Origin: an uncultured Oscillospiraceae bacterium
Lineage (GTDB): Bacteria > Bacillota > Clostridia > Oscillospirales > Oscillospiraceae
DNA length: 64,000 bases
Assembly (NCBI GenBank): GCA_910587255.1
Contig: CAJUKT010000101.1
Span: forward strand, 20,009-84,008
Direction of reading: 5' to 3'
The notes under the pieces were generated by a model. It was given only the letters and a program-made list of their open reading frames with translations. It was not told the DNA's origin and ran no database searches. Shown piece by piece: positions 1 through 7,944 of this stretch (within the stretch, counting starts at the first letter, position 1; each line of letters opens with the position of its first letter). A program made the translations under genes and the position numbers.

Positions 1-982
1 GATCTCGGGTGGTGAGATCGTCCAGCATTTCTCTCGTTTCTTTCCTCTGCTGCTCCAGATCGTAAGGGATAACAGCGGAGAAATTGTTGTTATTGTTCTG
101 CCGCCGCTGCCAGTTGGTCACGTTGGTTTCAACCCCGAGCAGACGGCTCTGCATCTCCCGGACGGCCTCGTCCGTGGGCACGGGGATTACATCAATGGAC
201 AGCATCATGGTGCGGTTGAGGGCCGTCAGCTCGTTCACCATGGAGTCCTTGATGTAGCTGGCGTACTCCTTCAGGAACAGTACCCGGCCATATTTGCCGC
301 CCATGATGAAGTGGTCTTTCTTGAACTCGAAGCTATCCGGACAGACCGCATCTTTGAAGGAGTGACCCTTCCGCATCAGATCCCGCAGGTCTACCTGGAA
401 CTCGGTCTCCTCGCCGGTGCGGTAGAAGTCGTGGAGCACCCGGAGCCGCTCCACCGCGTCCAGCTCCTCGCTGTGGGAGTCCAGATGGTTCAGCCGGGTG
501 GTGACGTCTGCCGTCACCCGGTCGAAAAATGTGCGGGCCTCCTCGATGCTCTTGCGGTGGACAGAGAGAGTGACGTACCGCTCCTGCACCACGCTGTTGG
601 AGCTGTCCGTCACCTTGTCCATGAGCATGGAATTGAACTCGGCCCGGTAGCCGTCCAGGTAATCGTCCTGGCGGGGGATGAGGATCTTCTGCTCGAAGTC
701 CTGGCGGTTGAGCCGCTTGTTGTTGATGGTGAGCTTGGTGACAGAACCGGCGTCCAGGGCGTTGAGCAGTTCGGAATAACCCAGGAACATGGACGTTTTG
801 TCCTCTTTGGACGCGATGGCATAGTTGATGTCGGTGAAACGGATGGTTTTGGAGAACTTGCTCCCGAATTGAAAAATCCCATCCGGCCACAGGCGGCGGA
901 TGGGGATGGTGTCCTGGACGGAACGGGGGATGTCGAAGCCCTCCCGGTCCTGTTTGAGTGCGTTTTGCAGGGTTTTAATCAA
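1..982 (-). CDS. VirB4-like conjugal transfer ATPase, N-terminal part (cut by window edge)
   Basis: The frame stays open for about 327 codons and runs off the left edge, so only the N-terminal part is visible and the Walker motifs are not. The start is read as TTG at 982, eight nucleotides after AAGGAGG, overlapping the stop of PrgI by eight bases. The product begins LIKTLQNALKQDREGF and contains IPIRRLWPDGIFQFGSKFSK and later TKLTINNKRLNRQDFEQ, the pattern of the CD1110-type VirB4 proteins of clostridial conjugative transposons. VirB4 is the ATPase that powers assembly of the type IV secretion channel at the inner face of the membrane. Its place directly after PrgI is the usual order in these elements. 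Family assignment is confident; the exact start is an inference. Confidence 0.85.
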   Translation of the reverse strand, partial: MIKTLQNALKQDREGFDIPRSVQDTIPIRRLWPDGIFQFGSKFSKTIRFTDINYAIASKEDKTSMFLGYSELLNALDAGSVTKLTINNKRLNRQDFEQKILIPRQDDYLDGYRAEFNSMLMDKVTDSSNSVVQERYVTLSVHRKSIEEARTFFDRVTADVTTRLNHLDSHSEELDAVERLRVLHDFYRTGEETEFQVDLRDLMRKGHSFKDAVCPDSFEFKKDHFIMGGKYGRVLFLKEYASYIKDSMVNELTALNRTMMLSIDVIPVPTDEAVREMQSRLLGVETNVTNWQRRQNNNNNFSAVIPYDLEQQRKETREMLDDLTTRD

Positions 983-1328
983 TGTGCAGAGCCTCCTTCA
1001 CGGATGAATTTTCAAGGGCTTTGGCGTACAGGTTGTCCGCCCGGAAAACCAGCTTCTTGGGGTACAGCAGTTCCGAGCGGATGAAGGCCAGCAGGAACTT
1101 TTCGAACGTCATGCCGTTGTACGTGAAAAAGCCGCCCAGGGCAAAGGGGAACGCAGCCAGGACGCAGATCCAGCCGATCTCACCGGTTCCGACCACGCCC
1201 CGCAGGCCAAAGTACACGCCCACGGCCACCAGTACGGCCAGCAGGGCGAAGACGAGCTGCCGCAGGGACAGGCCGAAGAAGATGCTTTCCTGATAGTCCC
1301 GGACTTCTTTGTTGATGCGGACTTCTAT
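975..1328 (-). CDS. PrgI family conjugation membrane protein, probable ATA start
   Basis: The protein has about 117 residues: a short N-terminal stretch IEVRINKEVRDYQESIFFGL, two adjacent hydrophobic helices (around residues 20-65) and a conserved tail with KLVFRADNLYAKAL. This is the PrgI family of small membrane proteins that sit beside VirB4 in Gram-positive conjugation systems. Relatives start MEVRINKE. Here the matching codon at 1328-1326 is ATA, eight nucleotides after GGAGG. The only nearby alternatives are ATT just before it and a GTG inside the Shine-Dalgarno itself; the longer open frame to 1382 has no sensible ribosome site. A small imperfect hairpin (1356-1380) lies upstream. The gene overlaps VirB4, so the two are probably translationally coupled. 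Confidence 0.85.
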   Translation of the reverse strand: MEVRINKEVRDYQESIFFGLSLRQLVFALLAVLVAVGVYFGLRGVVGTGEIGWICVLAAFPFALGGFFTYNGMTFEKFLLAFIRSELLYPKKLVFRADNLYAKALENSSVKEALHID

Positions 1329-1423
1329 AAAAATCACCTCCAGAAATAAATCGGCGGACAGACCGTTGCAAAGTCTGCCCACCTATGGTAATATGCCACA
1401 AACTCGAGAAGGAGGACGTGGCA

Positions 1424-1762
1424 ATGATGTTTTTGATTTTAGGGATCGGTGCGTTTTTCCTGCCAATTTTGCTCCACCTGGCGATCCGTCTCCGCCTGGG
1501 TATCCCGATGCTGTACGCAGTGATGGCGCTTACGGTATTTCATGGCTGGTATCAGGCAAATCCGGCCTTTGGGGACGCGATCTTCTTCGGCCTGGTCGGG
1601 CTGGCAGCCCTGTCCTGGGTGGTGACTGCCGCTTGGAAAATCTGTGACGCGTTCGACGAGTGGAGAGCGGATCGAGCGGCGGCGCAGCAGTTTGCAGACC
1701 GTGTTCGGCAGGCCCGGGCCGCAGGCAAATATGCCATTGGCACTGAGGGCCTGTGGCGTTGA
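1424..1762 (+). CDS. Small two-helix membrane protein, unknown function
   Basis: About 112 residues, beginning MMFLILGIGAFFLPILL, with two or three hydrophobic segments in the first 75 residues and a charged, Arg/Ala-rich C-terminal tail (WRADRAAAQQFADRVRQARA) that looks helical. The start at 1424 is chosen because GGAGG lies nine nucleotides upstream; an in-frame ATG at 1385 has no ribosome site. I do not recognise the family. It is one of only a few plus-strand genes in the element and, with the next gene, it separates PrgI from VirB6, so it is probably cargo. A promoter for the next gene overlaps its 3' end. Confidence 0.6.
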   Translation: MMFLILGIGAFFLPILLHLAIRLRLGIPMLYAVMALTVFHGWYQANPAFGDAIFFGLVGLAALSWVVTAAWKICDAFDEWRADRAAAQQFADRVRQARAAGKYAIGTEGLWR

Positions 1763-1787
1763 TTTTATCTCTCTCTTATAGTATAGT
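1759..1787 (+). promoter_or_regulatory. Promoter of the DUF3795 gene with an inverted repeat over the -10
   Basis: TTGATT (1759-1764) is 17 nt from TATAGT (1782-1787). TCTCTC and GAGAGA arms lie on either side of the -10 box, which could be an operator. The distance to the GTG start at 1822 is about 35 nt. The call rests on sequence pattern only. Confidence 0.5.
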
Positions 1788-1821
1788 GAGAGAACAGATT
1801 CAGGCGGGAGGATTCGAATTA

Positions 1822-2355
1822 GTGAAAGGTTTTCATCGAAAAAATCAATTATTCTCCCTGTGCGGACTTAACTGCGGATTGTGTACCATGCACTTGGGTA
1901 GATATTGCGGTGGGTGTGGTAACGGGAATCAATCTTGTAAAATCGCCCGGTGCAGTCTGGAGCACGGAAGCGTGGAGTATTGCTGTGAGTGTCCTCACTA
2001 TCCTTGCGAAAAGTATGAGAAAATTGATGAATATGACTCCTTTATAACCCACAGAAATCGAAAGCCAGATATGGAAAAATTTCGGACTGTCGGGGCTGAC
2101 CGCTACAATGCCGAACAGGAGGAAAAGGTGCGTCTACTGGGATATCTACTTTCTTCCTGTAATGACGGGCGCAGGAAAACGCTTTTTTCTCTGGCAGTCA
2201 ATTTGCTGGAGCTGTCTGATGTGCGGGCCGTTGTGGATCAGCTTATGGCATCCGACCTGCCAACCATAAAAGAACGCGCTGTGTATGCGGCGTCACTGCT
2301 GCAAGACGTTGCCACTGAAAAAGGGATCACGTTAAAATTGAACAGGAAGAAGTAA
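1822..2355 (+). CDS. DUF3795 cysteine-rich protein
   Basis: About 177 residues. The N-terminal third is cysteine-rich, with LCGLNCGLCTMHLGRYCGGC followed by further Cys pairs ending in CCECPHYPCEKY, the pattern of DUF3795, a presumed zinc- or metal-binding domain common in Clostridia. The C-terminal half is helical with no motif I can name. The start is read as GTG at 1822 behind GGGAGG; an open frame upstream to 1753 overlaps the previous gene and the promoter and is unlikely to be translated. It is probably cargo expressed from its own promoter. Function is unknown for the family. Confidence 0.75.
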   Translation: MKGFHRKNQLFSLCGLNCGLCTMHLGRYCGGCGNGNQSCKIARCSLEHGSVEYCCECPHYPCEKYEKIDEYDSFITHRNRKPDMEKFRTVGADRYNAEQEEKVRLLGYLLSSCNDGRRKTLFSLAVNLLELSDVRAVVDQLMASDLPTIKERAVYAASLLQDVATEKGITLKLNRKK

Positions 2356-2372
2356 GCGCGTTTCCTGATCCG

Positions 2373-3218
2373 TCAGCCCAGCCCCATCAGCTCCCGGATC
2401 AGCCGGTCACTCATTTTGATGGCCCCAACCAGTACAAGCATATTGAACAAAAGCTCGCCTACATAATTCCACACGATGGTGGCCGCCGCCATGGATTCGT
2501 CCCCCAGCGCAGGCGGCGTGGTGGCAAACGCCGAGAAGATCACACAGGCCAGCACGATGACACACCCTTCCAAGCAGATCGCCGCATAGGTTTTCAAAAA
2601 GGCGATGCCGATGCTGCTGGAGGGCTGTCCTGCGAAGCTGGCCATGGGGATGGGCGCGATAGCGGTGGCCATGTAGAGCTTAAAAAAACGGGAATAAACG
2701 GTCAAAATCATTACCAGGGACAGTCCCCAAATGAACAGAGAGCCCAGCAGCGTCACCGCCCACAGGGGGATGCTCTCTAAAAATCCTACCTCCTCGATGA
2801 TGTTCACCATTTCGTCAGGGAGCGTAGTTGCCGTCATGGCGGACAAGCCGGACGAACTCATGATGGAGGACACCATGCTTTGGGCGATGCTGAACAGGGC
2901 CGTCATCAGCTCCATGCCATGGGACACCGCCGCCTGGGCCAGCACGAAGCGGACGAAGCACTTGAGCGCCTGCTCCGGCTTCTTCAATTCCGCAAAACTG
3001 CCCATCGTCTTTACCACACCCATTACGAAAAACAGCACCAGCAGGGCGTAGCCCACGGCCTTCAGGCCATCGTTGATGTTGACGATCACAGACCAAACCC
3101 CGCCGCCCTTGAAGTTTTCCGGGCTGGTGGAGATCAGCGTCCAAATCTCCGCCAGCTTATCGTTCCAGGTGGAGAGCGCGGAATTCAGATTATCTACGAT
3201 CCAGTTTCCACTTCCTAT
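2373..3218 (-). CDS. VirB6/TrbL-like conjugal transfer membrane protein (CD1112 type), probable ATA start
   Basis: About 281 residues with five or six membrane segments (for example GYALLVLFFVMGVVKTMGSF and WAVTLLGSLFIWGLSLVMIL). The N-terminal stretch NWIVDNLNSALSTWNDKLAE and the segment FAELKKPEQALKCFVRFVLA are typical of the VirB6/TrbL-like channel protein of clostridial conjugative transposons. VirB6 forms part of the inner-membrane pore. A GTG at 3227 lies inside the Shine-Dalgarno GAGGTG, so it is a poor start. ATA at 3218-3216 lies eight nucleotides after GAGG, the same geometry as in PrgI. The gene follows directly on the terminator of the esterase cassette, so it needs read-through or a promoter I could not see. 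Confidence 0.85.
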   Translation of the reverse strand: MGSGNWIVDNLNSALSTWNDKLAEIWTLISTSPENFKGGGVWSVIVNINDGLKAVGYALLVLFFVMGVVKTMGSFAELKKPEQALKCFVRFVLAQAAVSHGMELMTALFSIAQSMVSSIMSSSGLSAMTATTLPDEMVNIIEEVGFLESIPLWAVTLLGSLFIWGLSLVMILTVYSRFFKLYMATAIAPIPMASFAGQPSSSIGIAFLKTYAAICLEGCVIVLACVIFSAFATTPPALGDESMAAATIVWNYVGELLFNMLVLVGAIKMSDRLIRELMGLG

Positions 3219-3241
3219 TTGTATCACCTCGATTTCAAATG

Positions 3242-3276
3242 AAAATGCCTGGGAGACACTGTCTCCCAGGCATTTT
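3242..3276 (-). terminator. Terminator closing the esterase/DUF1905/DUF5714 cassette
   Basis: A 17-bp perfect inverted repeat (AAAATGCCTGGGAGACA and its complement around one base) gives a strong stem followed by TTTTC on the minus strand. It ends about 13 nt before the Shine-Dalgarno of VirB6. Confidence 0.85.
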
Positions 3277-3279
3277 CTC

Positions 3280-3948
3280 TTATTCTGCGGGCTTTATCAG
3301 CGCGTTGATGGCCCGGGTGATCCGGCCCGGCGCATCATTGAAGTGCCCGCCTTGGTTTAATTCAAACGTCACGGGGATGCCCTTGGCCTCCAGCAGTTCA
3401 GCCATTTGTCGGGTGCGCTCTTCCACCACCGCCATCCGGGGATTTCGAGTGTTTTTCTCCCGGTCACCCAGGGAGAGGTAGACCCGTTCCACGCCATCCC
3501 GCAGTATGCTGGTGTTCATATGCTCCAGAAAGCCGTCGTACCACAAAGAGCCGGAAACGGAAGCGGCCCGGTCAAATGTGTCTGCTTCAAATACGGCCCA
3601 AAGTGCAAACAGCCCCGCCAGCGAGTACCCGGCGATGGCCCGGGAGCTGGGTGTGAAGTCCAGCCGGTTTTCCACCAGCGGCACGATGTGCCCGGTCAGC
3701 TTACGCAAAAAAGCCGGGGCGGCGCCGCTGAAATCGTCACTGCCCCGAAACGCCTTCGGCGCGGGCCACGGGGACAACTCCCGGTTCCAGTCCACGCCGG
3801 AGACCGCCGCCAGTGTGGGCTTTGGCTCGTCCAAAGCGGCCCAAACCTCTTTGGCGTCACTCTCATCCATGATGGCGTAAACAACGTCACGGCTGGTTTC
3901 GCCGACAAACAGGCTGATGGTGTATGGCCCATAATTCAAAGTCTGCAT
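3280..3948 (-). CDS. Alpha/beta-hydrolase, putative esterase family
   Basis: About 222 residues. The nucleophile elbow GYSLAG is near residue 105, an acidic residue lies in the YLSLGDREKNTRNPR region, and the catalytic His is probable in NQGGHFNDAP near the C terminus. This is the layout of the esterase (PF00756-like) alpha/beta-hydrolases that cleave acyl esters such as those on siderophores. There is no signal peptide, so it is cytoplasmic. Two in-frame ATGs exist (3960 and 3948); the second is chosen because GGAG lies six nucleotides before it. It is the last gene of a three-gene cargo cassette and is followed by a terminator. The substrate cannot be told from sequence. Confidence 0.8.
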   Translation of the reverse strand: MQTLNYGPYTISLFVGETSRDVVYAIMDESDAKEVWAALDEPKPTLAAVSGVDWNRELSPWPAPKAFRGSDDFSGAAPAFLRKLTGHIVPLVENRLDFTPSSRAIAGYSLAGLFALWAVFEADTFDRAASVSGSLWYDGFLEHMNTSILRDGVERVYLSLGDREKNTRNPRMAVVEERTRQMAELLEAKGIPVTFELNQGGHFNDAPGRITRAINALIKPAE

Positions 3949-3977
3949 GATATGCTCCATTCCGGCTGAACCGTCAG

Positions 3978-4259
3978 TCAGCGCTCCTCAATTACAACGT
4001 GCAGGGTATCCCCGTCCTTTTTCCCAAGCTGCTCTCGGATGGCCTTGGTCACGCCGATCACGTAGCAGATGTTTCCGCGGGCGTCTTTCAGTCCCATATT
4101 CACGATGCTGCCGTCATAGGGGACACCGTCAAACTCCGCGTGGACCTTGACCCGGCCCTTTCCAAACACCTCCCGGATGTTCCAAGGGAAGGTGACATAT
4201 GCGCCGCCCTTTCCCGGCACTTCGTGGAGGAACGCATCATATTCGTATCGTTTTGCCAT
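3978..4259 (-). CDS. DUF1905 domain protein
   Basis: About 93 residues, starting MAKRYEYDAFLHEV, with the DUF1905 pattern of a small beta-barrel: GGAYVTFPWNIREVFGKGRV, then a run of strands ending GDTLHVVIEER. The start has GGAGGGG nine nucleotides upstream. Many DUF1905 proteins carry a following YdeI domain; this one is the bare domain. The biochemical role of the family is unknown. It lies between the esterase and DUF5714 genes and probably shares their promoter. About 100 bp separate it from DUF5714, with no gene visible. Confidence 0.8.
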   Translation of the reverse strand: MAKRYEYDAFLHEVPGKGGAYVTFPWNIREVFGKGRVKVHAEFDGVPYDGSIVNMGLKDARGNICYVIGVTKAIREQLGKKDGDTLHVVIEER

Positions 4260-4358
4260 GGGTATCCCCTCCATTTGCTGGAACCCAATTATATCACGCT
4301 TGAGGAAAAAATGGAAGCCGCCCGCAACGGACGGCCCCCATTTGAATATGGACATAAC

Positions 4359-5051
4359 TCAGTGGTTTACTTTCGCAAAGGGACAGCGCTTTCCAATGCA
4401 CTGGTTGTTCTGGGCCGAATGGCTGCACACCACCTCCGGCTGCTCCATTTCAACGCCGAAGTGTTCCTTCACGAAGTCGATGGCCGCCAGGATGGAGAGA
4501 TAGGAGTCCCGCTTGCAGCAGCGGGGCCCGCCGACTGCCCCGATTTGTCCCAGCGCAGCCGCCGTCATGGAATTGGACAGGCCAAAGGGTTCTACCGTCA
4601 GCGGTGTGGACTTTGAGATGATGGACACAAACATCCCCGCGCTGATCCCCGCGCCACAGGCGCCCCAGAAGCCGCAGGCCCCACCGGGCACACTTTTGCC
4701 ACGGTTCATCATCTCCACCAGCGCCTGGTGCAGATCAATGTCCCCGCCCGCGTTGTGGTAGGCGGTCAGCAGGGCTGTGCCCACCATTACATGGTGCTCC
4801 GGACCGTGCATATGGCAAAAGGGCTGGGCCATCATCTTTTCCAATATCTCAATGGAATCAGCAGATTTCTCCTTCAGGCACAGGCCGATGATAGCGTCCA
4901 TGCCCGAGGTGTGGCAGTCGTTGCAGACATAGTGCCCATTCACACATCTGGTCTTGCTGTTCTCTTTTTTATGGCATATGGCGCATTCCATAAGTTCGTC
5001 AGCTTCTAAATATTCCAGCGGAGCCTTGCAGATCAGGCATTCTTCCTTCAC
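4359..5051 (-). CDS. DUF5714 cysteine-rich protein
   Basis: About 230 residues. It begins with a treble-clef-like Cys cluster (ECLICKAPLEY, MECAICHKKE, CVNGHYVCNDCH), followed by a region with FCHMHGPEHH, GACGFWGACGAG and GGPRCCKRDSYLS, and a C-terminal CIGKRCPF. These invariant Cys, His and Gly clusters are those of DUF5714, often found next to redox or methyl-transfer genes in anaerobes. A metal site, perhaps iron-sulfur, is likely, but no function is established. The start is GTG at 5051 with a weak Shine-Dalgarno. It is the first gene of the cassette and has its own promoter just upstream. Confidence 0.75.
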   Translation of the reverse strand: MKEECLICKAPLEYLEADELMECAICHKKENSKTRCVNGHYVCNDCHTSGMDAIIGLCLKEKSADSIEILEKMMAQPFCHMHGPEHHVMVGTALLTAYHNAGGDIDLHQALVEMMNRGKSVPGGACGFWGACGAGISAGMFVSIISKSTPLTVEPFGLSNSMTAAALGQIGAVGGPRCCKRDSYLSILAAIDFVKEHFGVEMEQPEVVCSHSAQNNQCIGKRCPFAKVNH

Positions 5052-5084
5052 AGCGCACCTATCCTCTCAAATTAAATTTTTACG

Positions 5085-5108
5085 ATTATACCATGGTGCA
5101 CGGTATCA
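5085..5108 (-). promoter_or_regulatory. Extended -10 promoter of the esterase cassette
   Basis: On the minus strand TGGTATAAT (extended -10, box at 5090-5085) lies about 35 nt before the GTG start of the DUF5714 gene. TTGCCT is 18 nt upstream as a poor -35. The same TGGTATAAT form is seen at the ArsR cassette promoter. ACCATGGT, a palindrome, overlaps the box. Confidence 0.5.
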
Positions 5109-5125
5109 AGGCAAGACAGATATGC

Positions 5126-5467
5126 TTATGCCCCGGTACCGGTGATCAGGGTGAGGATCTCGCGGGTAAACGTGATTACAATGCCGCCCGCGATGGTGAG
5201 CATACCGTTGGAGCGCTGGGAGGGGTCGTGGGACTGGAGGGACAGGCCCACCTGGAGGATGCCGTAGCCCAGCAGGATCAGGCCCACGGCACGGATCAGG
5301 GAAAAGATGAAGTCAGACAGGTTTGAAACAACGTCCAAGGGGTCGCCCCCGGCAGGGGCGGCGAAGGCGGGCATGATGGTCACGGCCATGGCGAGAGCCA
5401 GGCAAACCAGCAGGGCGTACAGCCGCTTGGCGCGGCGCTGGAACTTATTCTTGTTCAGATCGTTCAT
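5126..5467 (-). CDS. VirB2/TrbC-like small membrane protein, putative conjugative pilin
   Basis: About 113 residues. After a basic N terminus (MNDLNKNKFQRRAKRLYA) there is a signal-like hydrophobic stretch ending AFAAPAGG, then two membrane helices (FIFSLIRAVGLILLGYGILQ and GMLTIAGGIVITF). This matches the size and layout of the VirB2/TrbC pilin or Maff2-type protein found between VirD4 and VirB6 in these elements. The start at 5467 has AAAGGAGG nine nucleotides upstream and overlaps the end of VirD4 by 23 bases, so the genes are probably translationally coupled. Whether it is assembled into a pilus is inference. Confidence 0.7.
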   Translation of the reverse strand: MNDLNKNKFQRRAKRLYALLVCLALAMAVTIMPAFAAPAGGDPLDVVSNLSDFIFSLIRAVGLILLGYGILQVGLSLQSHDPSQRSNGMLTIAGGIVITFTREILTLITGTGA

Positions 5468-6188
5468 GTTCAATTTCCTCCTTTTGAGTGTCGGCATCCG
5501 GCACAAACAGCGGTACGCCGGAGAGCCATGTGTTGGGTTTCTTCTGGTGGTGGATGTAGGGCGGCCCGCCGCCGTCCGAGGTGTGGTGGATGGCGGGATG
5601 GTTCATCAACTCATACTTCAGATCCATGACGGGCTTCGCGCCGCGGATGAAGAGGATGGCATAGCGGTTGTCCAGGGCGCGCACCTCATCTGGCGTAAGT
5701 AATTCGCGGCCGCTCTGCTGAAAATTGGTGGAGTAGGAGCCGGAGCGGCCCTTGCTCTGTCCGTGGGTCTTGGTGTTGATGGTGGACTTGCCCAATGCTT
5801 CTGAGATGTATTTGTGCGTCGCCGCCTCATTGCCACCTAAGTACAGGATTGTGTCCGAATTGCCCGGAATTGTTTCCCAACTATCCTTGTAAAGTTCTTT
5901 TATCTGTGCCATGTTCTGTATAATTGTGCTTGCGGAAATGTTGCGGGAGCGCATGGTGGCCAGTTCCCGGGTGAAGCCTGGGAGGGGCATGGCGGCGAAC
6001 TCATCCAGTACGAAATGGACATGGCAGGGCAGGGAGCCATGGTGGATCTGGTCGGCGCTGTAGTACAGGGCTTGGAACGCTTGGGCGTAGAGCAGGCTGA
6101 CGAGAAAATTGAAGCTGTTGTCGTTGTCGGGGATGACGGCATACAGCGCACACTTCTGCTCCCCCAGAGTGTAGAGATCGCCGGCTAA
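5445..6188 (-). CDS. virD4: VirD4/TraG coupling protein, exon 2 (C-terminal part)
   Basis: The C-terminal 247 residues of the coupling protein continue in frame from exon 1 after removal of the intron. It starts LAGDLYTLGEQKCALYAVIP and carries the Walker B motif VHFVLDEFAAMPLPG, ASTIIQNMAQIKELY and ILYLGGNEAATHKYISEALG, all typical of VirD4/TraG ATPases that bring the relaxase-DNA complex to the secretion channel. The open frame runs upstream into the intron (to about 6260), but those codons encode domains V and VI of the intron RNA, not protein. The boundary at 6188/6189 is inferred from the intron 3' end and from reading frame, within about two bases. Confidence 0.85.
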   Translation of the reverse strand, partial: LAGDLYTLGEQKCALYAVIPDNDNSFNFLVSLLYAQAFQALYYSADQIHHGSLPCHVHFVLDEFAAMPLPGFTRELATMRSRNISASTIIQNMAQIKELYKDSWETIPGNSDTILYLGGNEAATHKYISEALGKSTINTKTHGQSKGRSGSYSTNFQQSGRELLTPDEVRALDNRYAILFIRGAKPVMDLKYELMNHPAIHHTSDGGGPPYIHHQKKPNTWLSGVPLFVPDADTQKEEIEHERSEQE

Positions 6189-6220
6189 GTCGGCGGGATT
6201 GCTCCCGCTTTCTCGCCTAA

Positions 6221-6254
6221 GAACTGTACGTGAGGGTTTCCCCTCATACAGCTC
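6221..6254 (-). ncRNA. Group II intron domain V
   Basis: Thirty-four nucleotides on the minus strand, GAGCTGTATGAGGGGAAACC followed by CTCACGTACAGTTC, fold into the standard domain V hairpin with a GAAA tetraloop and end bulge. Domain VI follows toward the 3' splice site. This is the catalytic centre of the ribozyme. Confidence 0.85.
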
Positions 6255-6264
6255 AAGCATTTCA

Positions 6265-7944
6265 TCACGCTTTCGCGCGGCGCTCCAAGAAAGTTATCTG
6301 GCAATATTTGTGGACATAGGCCATATTACGCACCTCGTCCTTGCCGCCCATGGCCTTCGAGACTTTGAAGAAAATCTCCCTCTCGTCGCTGATGTCCATG
6401 GGAAGTCCACAGTGATAACAACACCCTTTTTGATTTTTCCAGACTTGCTTAAAACGTCCAGACAGCCGCTTCATTCCATGCTGGAATTTGCGGTCAGTAA
6501 AATATTGGGTGTCAAAATAGGGATTTGCTTCCATTCGTATTTTGGTATGGCGGACAATGGGAATGTGGCTTAGGCACAAAAGTTCCGAGTTCTCCGTGGA
6601 GAATACCCAGTTCTTGCTTTGTTTGCTGTGCCAATAATTGGAAGCTATCCACCCGCGGCTCTTTTGCGGGTGACGGCGCTTAGCCCATCGCCAAAGCAAT
6701 TCATACAGCACATAGTCAATATGGGTAAATGCTTCACTGGCGCAGACCGATTGATGGTAGTTGGCCCAGCCACGGATTTGCTGGTTCAGCTTTTTAATGA
6801 GGTCCTCCTGCTTCCATGCTTTGCCACGTCCGAGAATAGTTTCGTGCAATGCAGTCTTAATCGCTTTAAGGGCTTTCTTTGAGGGCTTAATAATGAGCTT
6901 CCCTTTGAATTTACGGAATGTCCAGCCCAACATATCAAAACCATCGTCGATATGGGTGATGACAGTTTTCTCCTCTGACAGTTCCAAACCTCTGGTTTGC
7001 AAATAATCGCGGATGAGTTCCTTGGCTTCTTCCGCAATCTCTCTTGTTGCCGCCGTAACAATAAAATCATCGGCATACCTTACCAGATTAACCTTATGGG
7101 CATTTTTGTACTGCAAACTTACCTTACCCTGGCGATTTGTATGGAAACGATCCGAGAGGGCCTTTTGCATTCCGTCCAGTGTCATGTTAGCGAGTATAGG
7201 GGAAATAACGCCGCCTTGAGGAGTACCCTCATCGGTGGGAAACAACTCGTCCTGGAGTATGAACCCTGCTTTCAGAAACTGCTTGAGCACTGATTTGTCC
7301 ATTGGAATGTGCTCAATGAGCCAGTCGTGGCTGATATGGTCAAAGCAACCTTTGATGTCGCCTTCCAGCACCCATTGAGGGGAAACTTTACGGCTGAGTG
7401 CGGTGAAGATGTATTCACAAGCGTCCTGTGCACACCGCCCTTTACGGAAGCCAAAGGATTTCCCGTCTGCGGTTGTTTCGGATACTGGGTCGAGGGCCAG
7501 CGTATACAGTGCCTGCATGGCCCTGTCATACATACAGGGGATACCCAGCGGACGCTTAGCCTTTTTGCCCTTTTTCTCAATAAATACCCGGCGCAGCGGT
7601 TTTGCTTTGTAGCCTTTGTCTGTCAGGGTCAGCACGCCGCGCATTTTGGAAGCTGGGGTAGACCACAGCTCTCTATCTATGCCTGGTGTGTTTTTCCCTT
7701 TGTTGGTGGTTACTTTTCGGACTGCCAATGCCTTTGCATGGTACGAATGGGTTAAAAGATACTGCAATCGTTTCACTGTATTCCATTTCTTTTCCTGGGT
7801 CGCCTTAGCAATCCTGGCTTGCAGCCTATTAACTTCGGCTTCGGCTTTTTTCCAATCAATGGATTTCCACTGATACGCCAGCCGGTCCGCGTCCGGCAAT
7901 CTCTCAGGATTTTTACATCCCGTCGTTGAACAATTACCGTTCAT
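6265..7944 (-). CDS. ltrA: Group II intron reverse transcriptase/maturase
   Basis: 559 residues. An N-terminal RVT_N region (SIDWKKAEAEVNRLQARIAK) is followed by RT domains with KRPLGIPCMYDRAMQALY, GDIKGCFDHISHDWL, GTPQGGVISPILANM and the catalytic YADD of LVRYADDFIV, then the maturase (X) region with LNQQIRGWANYHQ. The C terminus has Cys/His pairs (CCYHCGLPMD, VHKYCQ) that fit an HNH endonuclease domain, perhaps degenerate. The start ATG at 7944 follows GGAGG. The sequence type resembles the chloroplast-like (CL) lineage. It is complete with intact motifs, so the intron may be active. The protein helps splicing and retrohoming. Confidence 0.95.
   Translation of the reverse strand: MNGNCSTTGCKNPERLPDADRLAYQWKSIDWKKAEAEVNRLQARIAKATQEKKWNTVKRLQYLLTHSYHAKALAVRKVTTNKGKNTPGIDRELWSTPASKMRGVLTLTDKGYKAKPLRRVFIEKKGKKAKRPLGIPCMYDRAMQALYTLALDPVSETTADGKSFGFRKGRCAQDACEYIFTALSRKVSPQWVLEGDIKGCFDHISHDWLIEHIPMDKSVLKQFLKAGFILQDELFPTDEGTPQGGVISPILANMTLDGMQKALSDRFHTNRQGKVSLQYKNAHKVNLVRYADDFIVTAATREIAEEAKELIRDYLQTRGLELSEEKTVITHIDDGFDMLGWTFRKFKGKLIIKPSKKALKAIKTALHETILGRGKAWKQEDLIKKLNQQIRGWANYHQSVCASEAFTHIDYVLYELLWRWAKRRHPQKSRGWIASNYWHSKQSKNWVFSTENSELLCLSHIPIVRHTKIRMEANPYFDTQYFTDRKFQHGMKRLSGRFKQVWKNQKGCCYHCGLPMDISDEREIFFKVSKAMGGKDEVRNMAYVHKYCQITFLERRAKA

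Noticed and set aside
5445..6260. Separate 271-residue protein starting MLELYEGKP for the second part of virD4
   Set aside because: The first 24 codons are domains V and VI of the intron; the true exon begins at LAGDLY.
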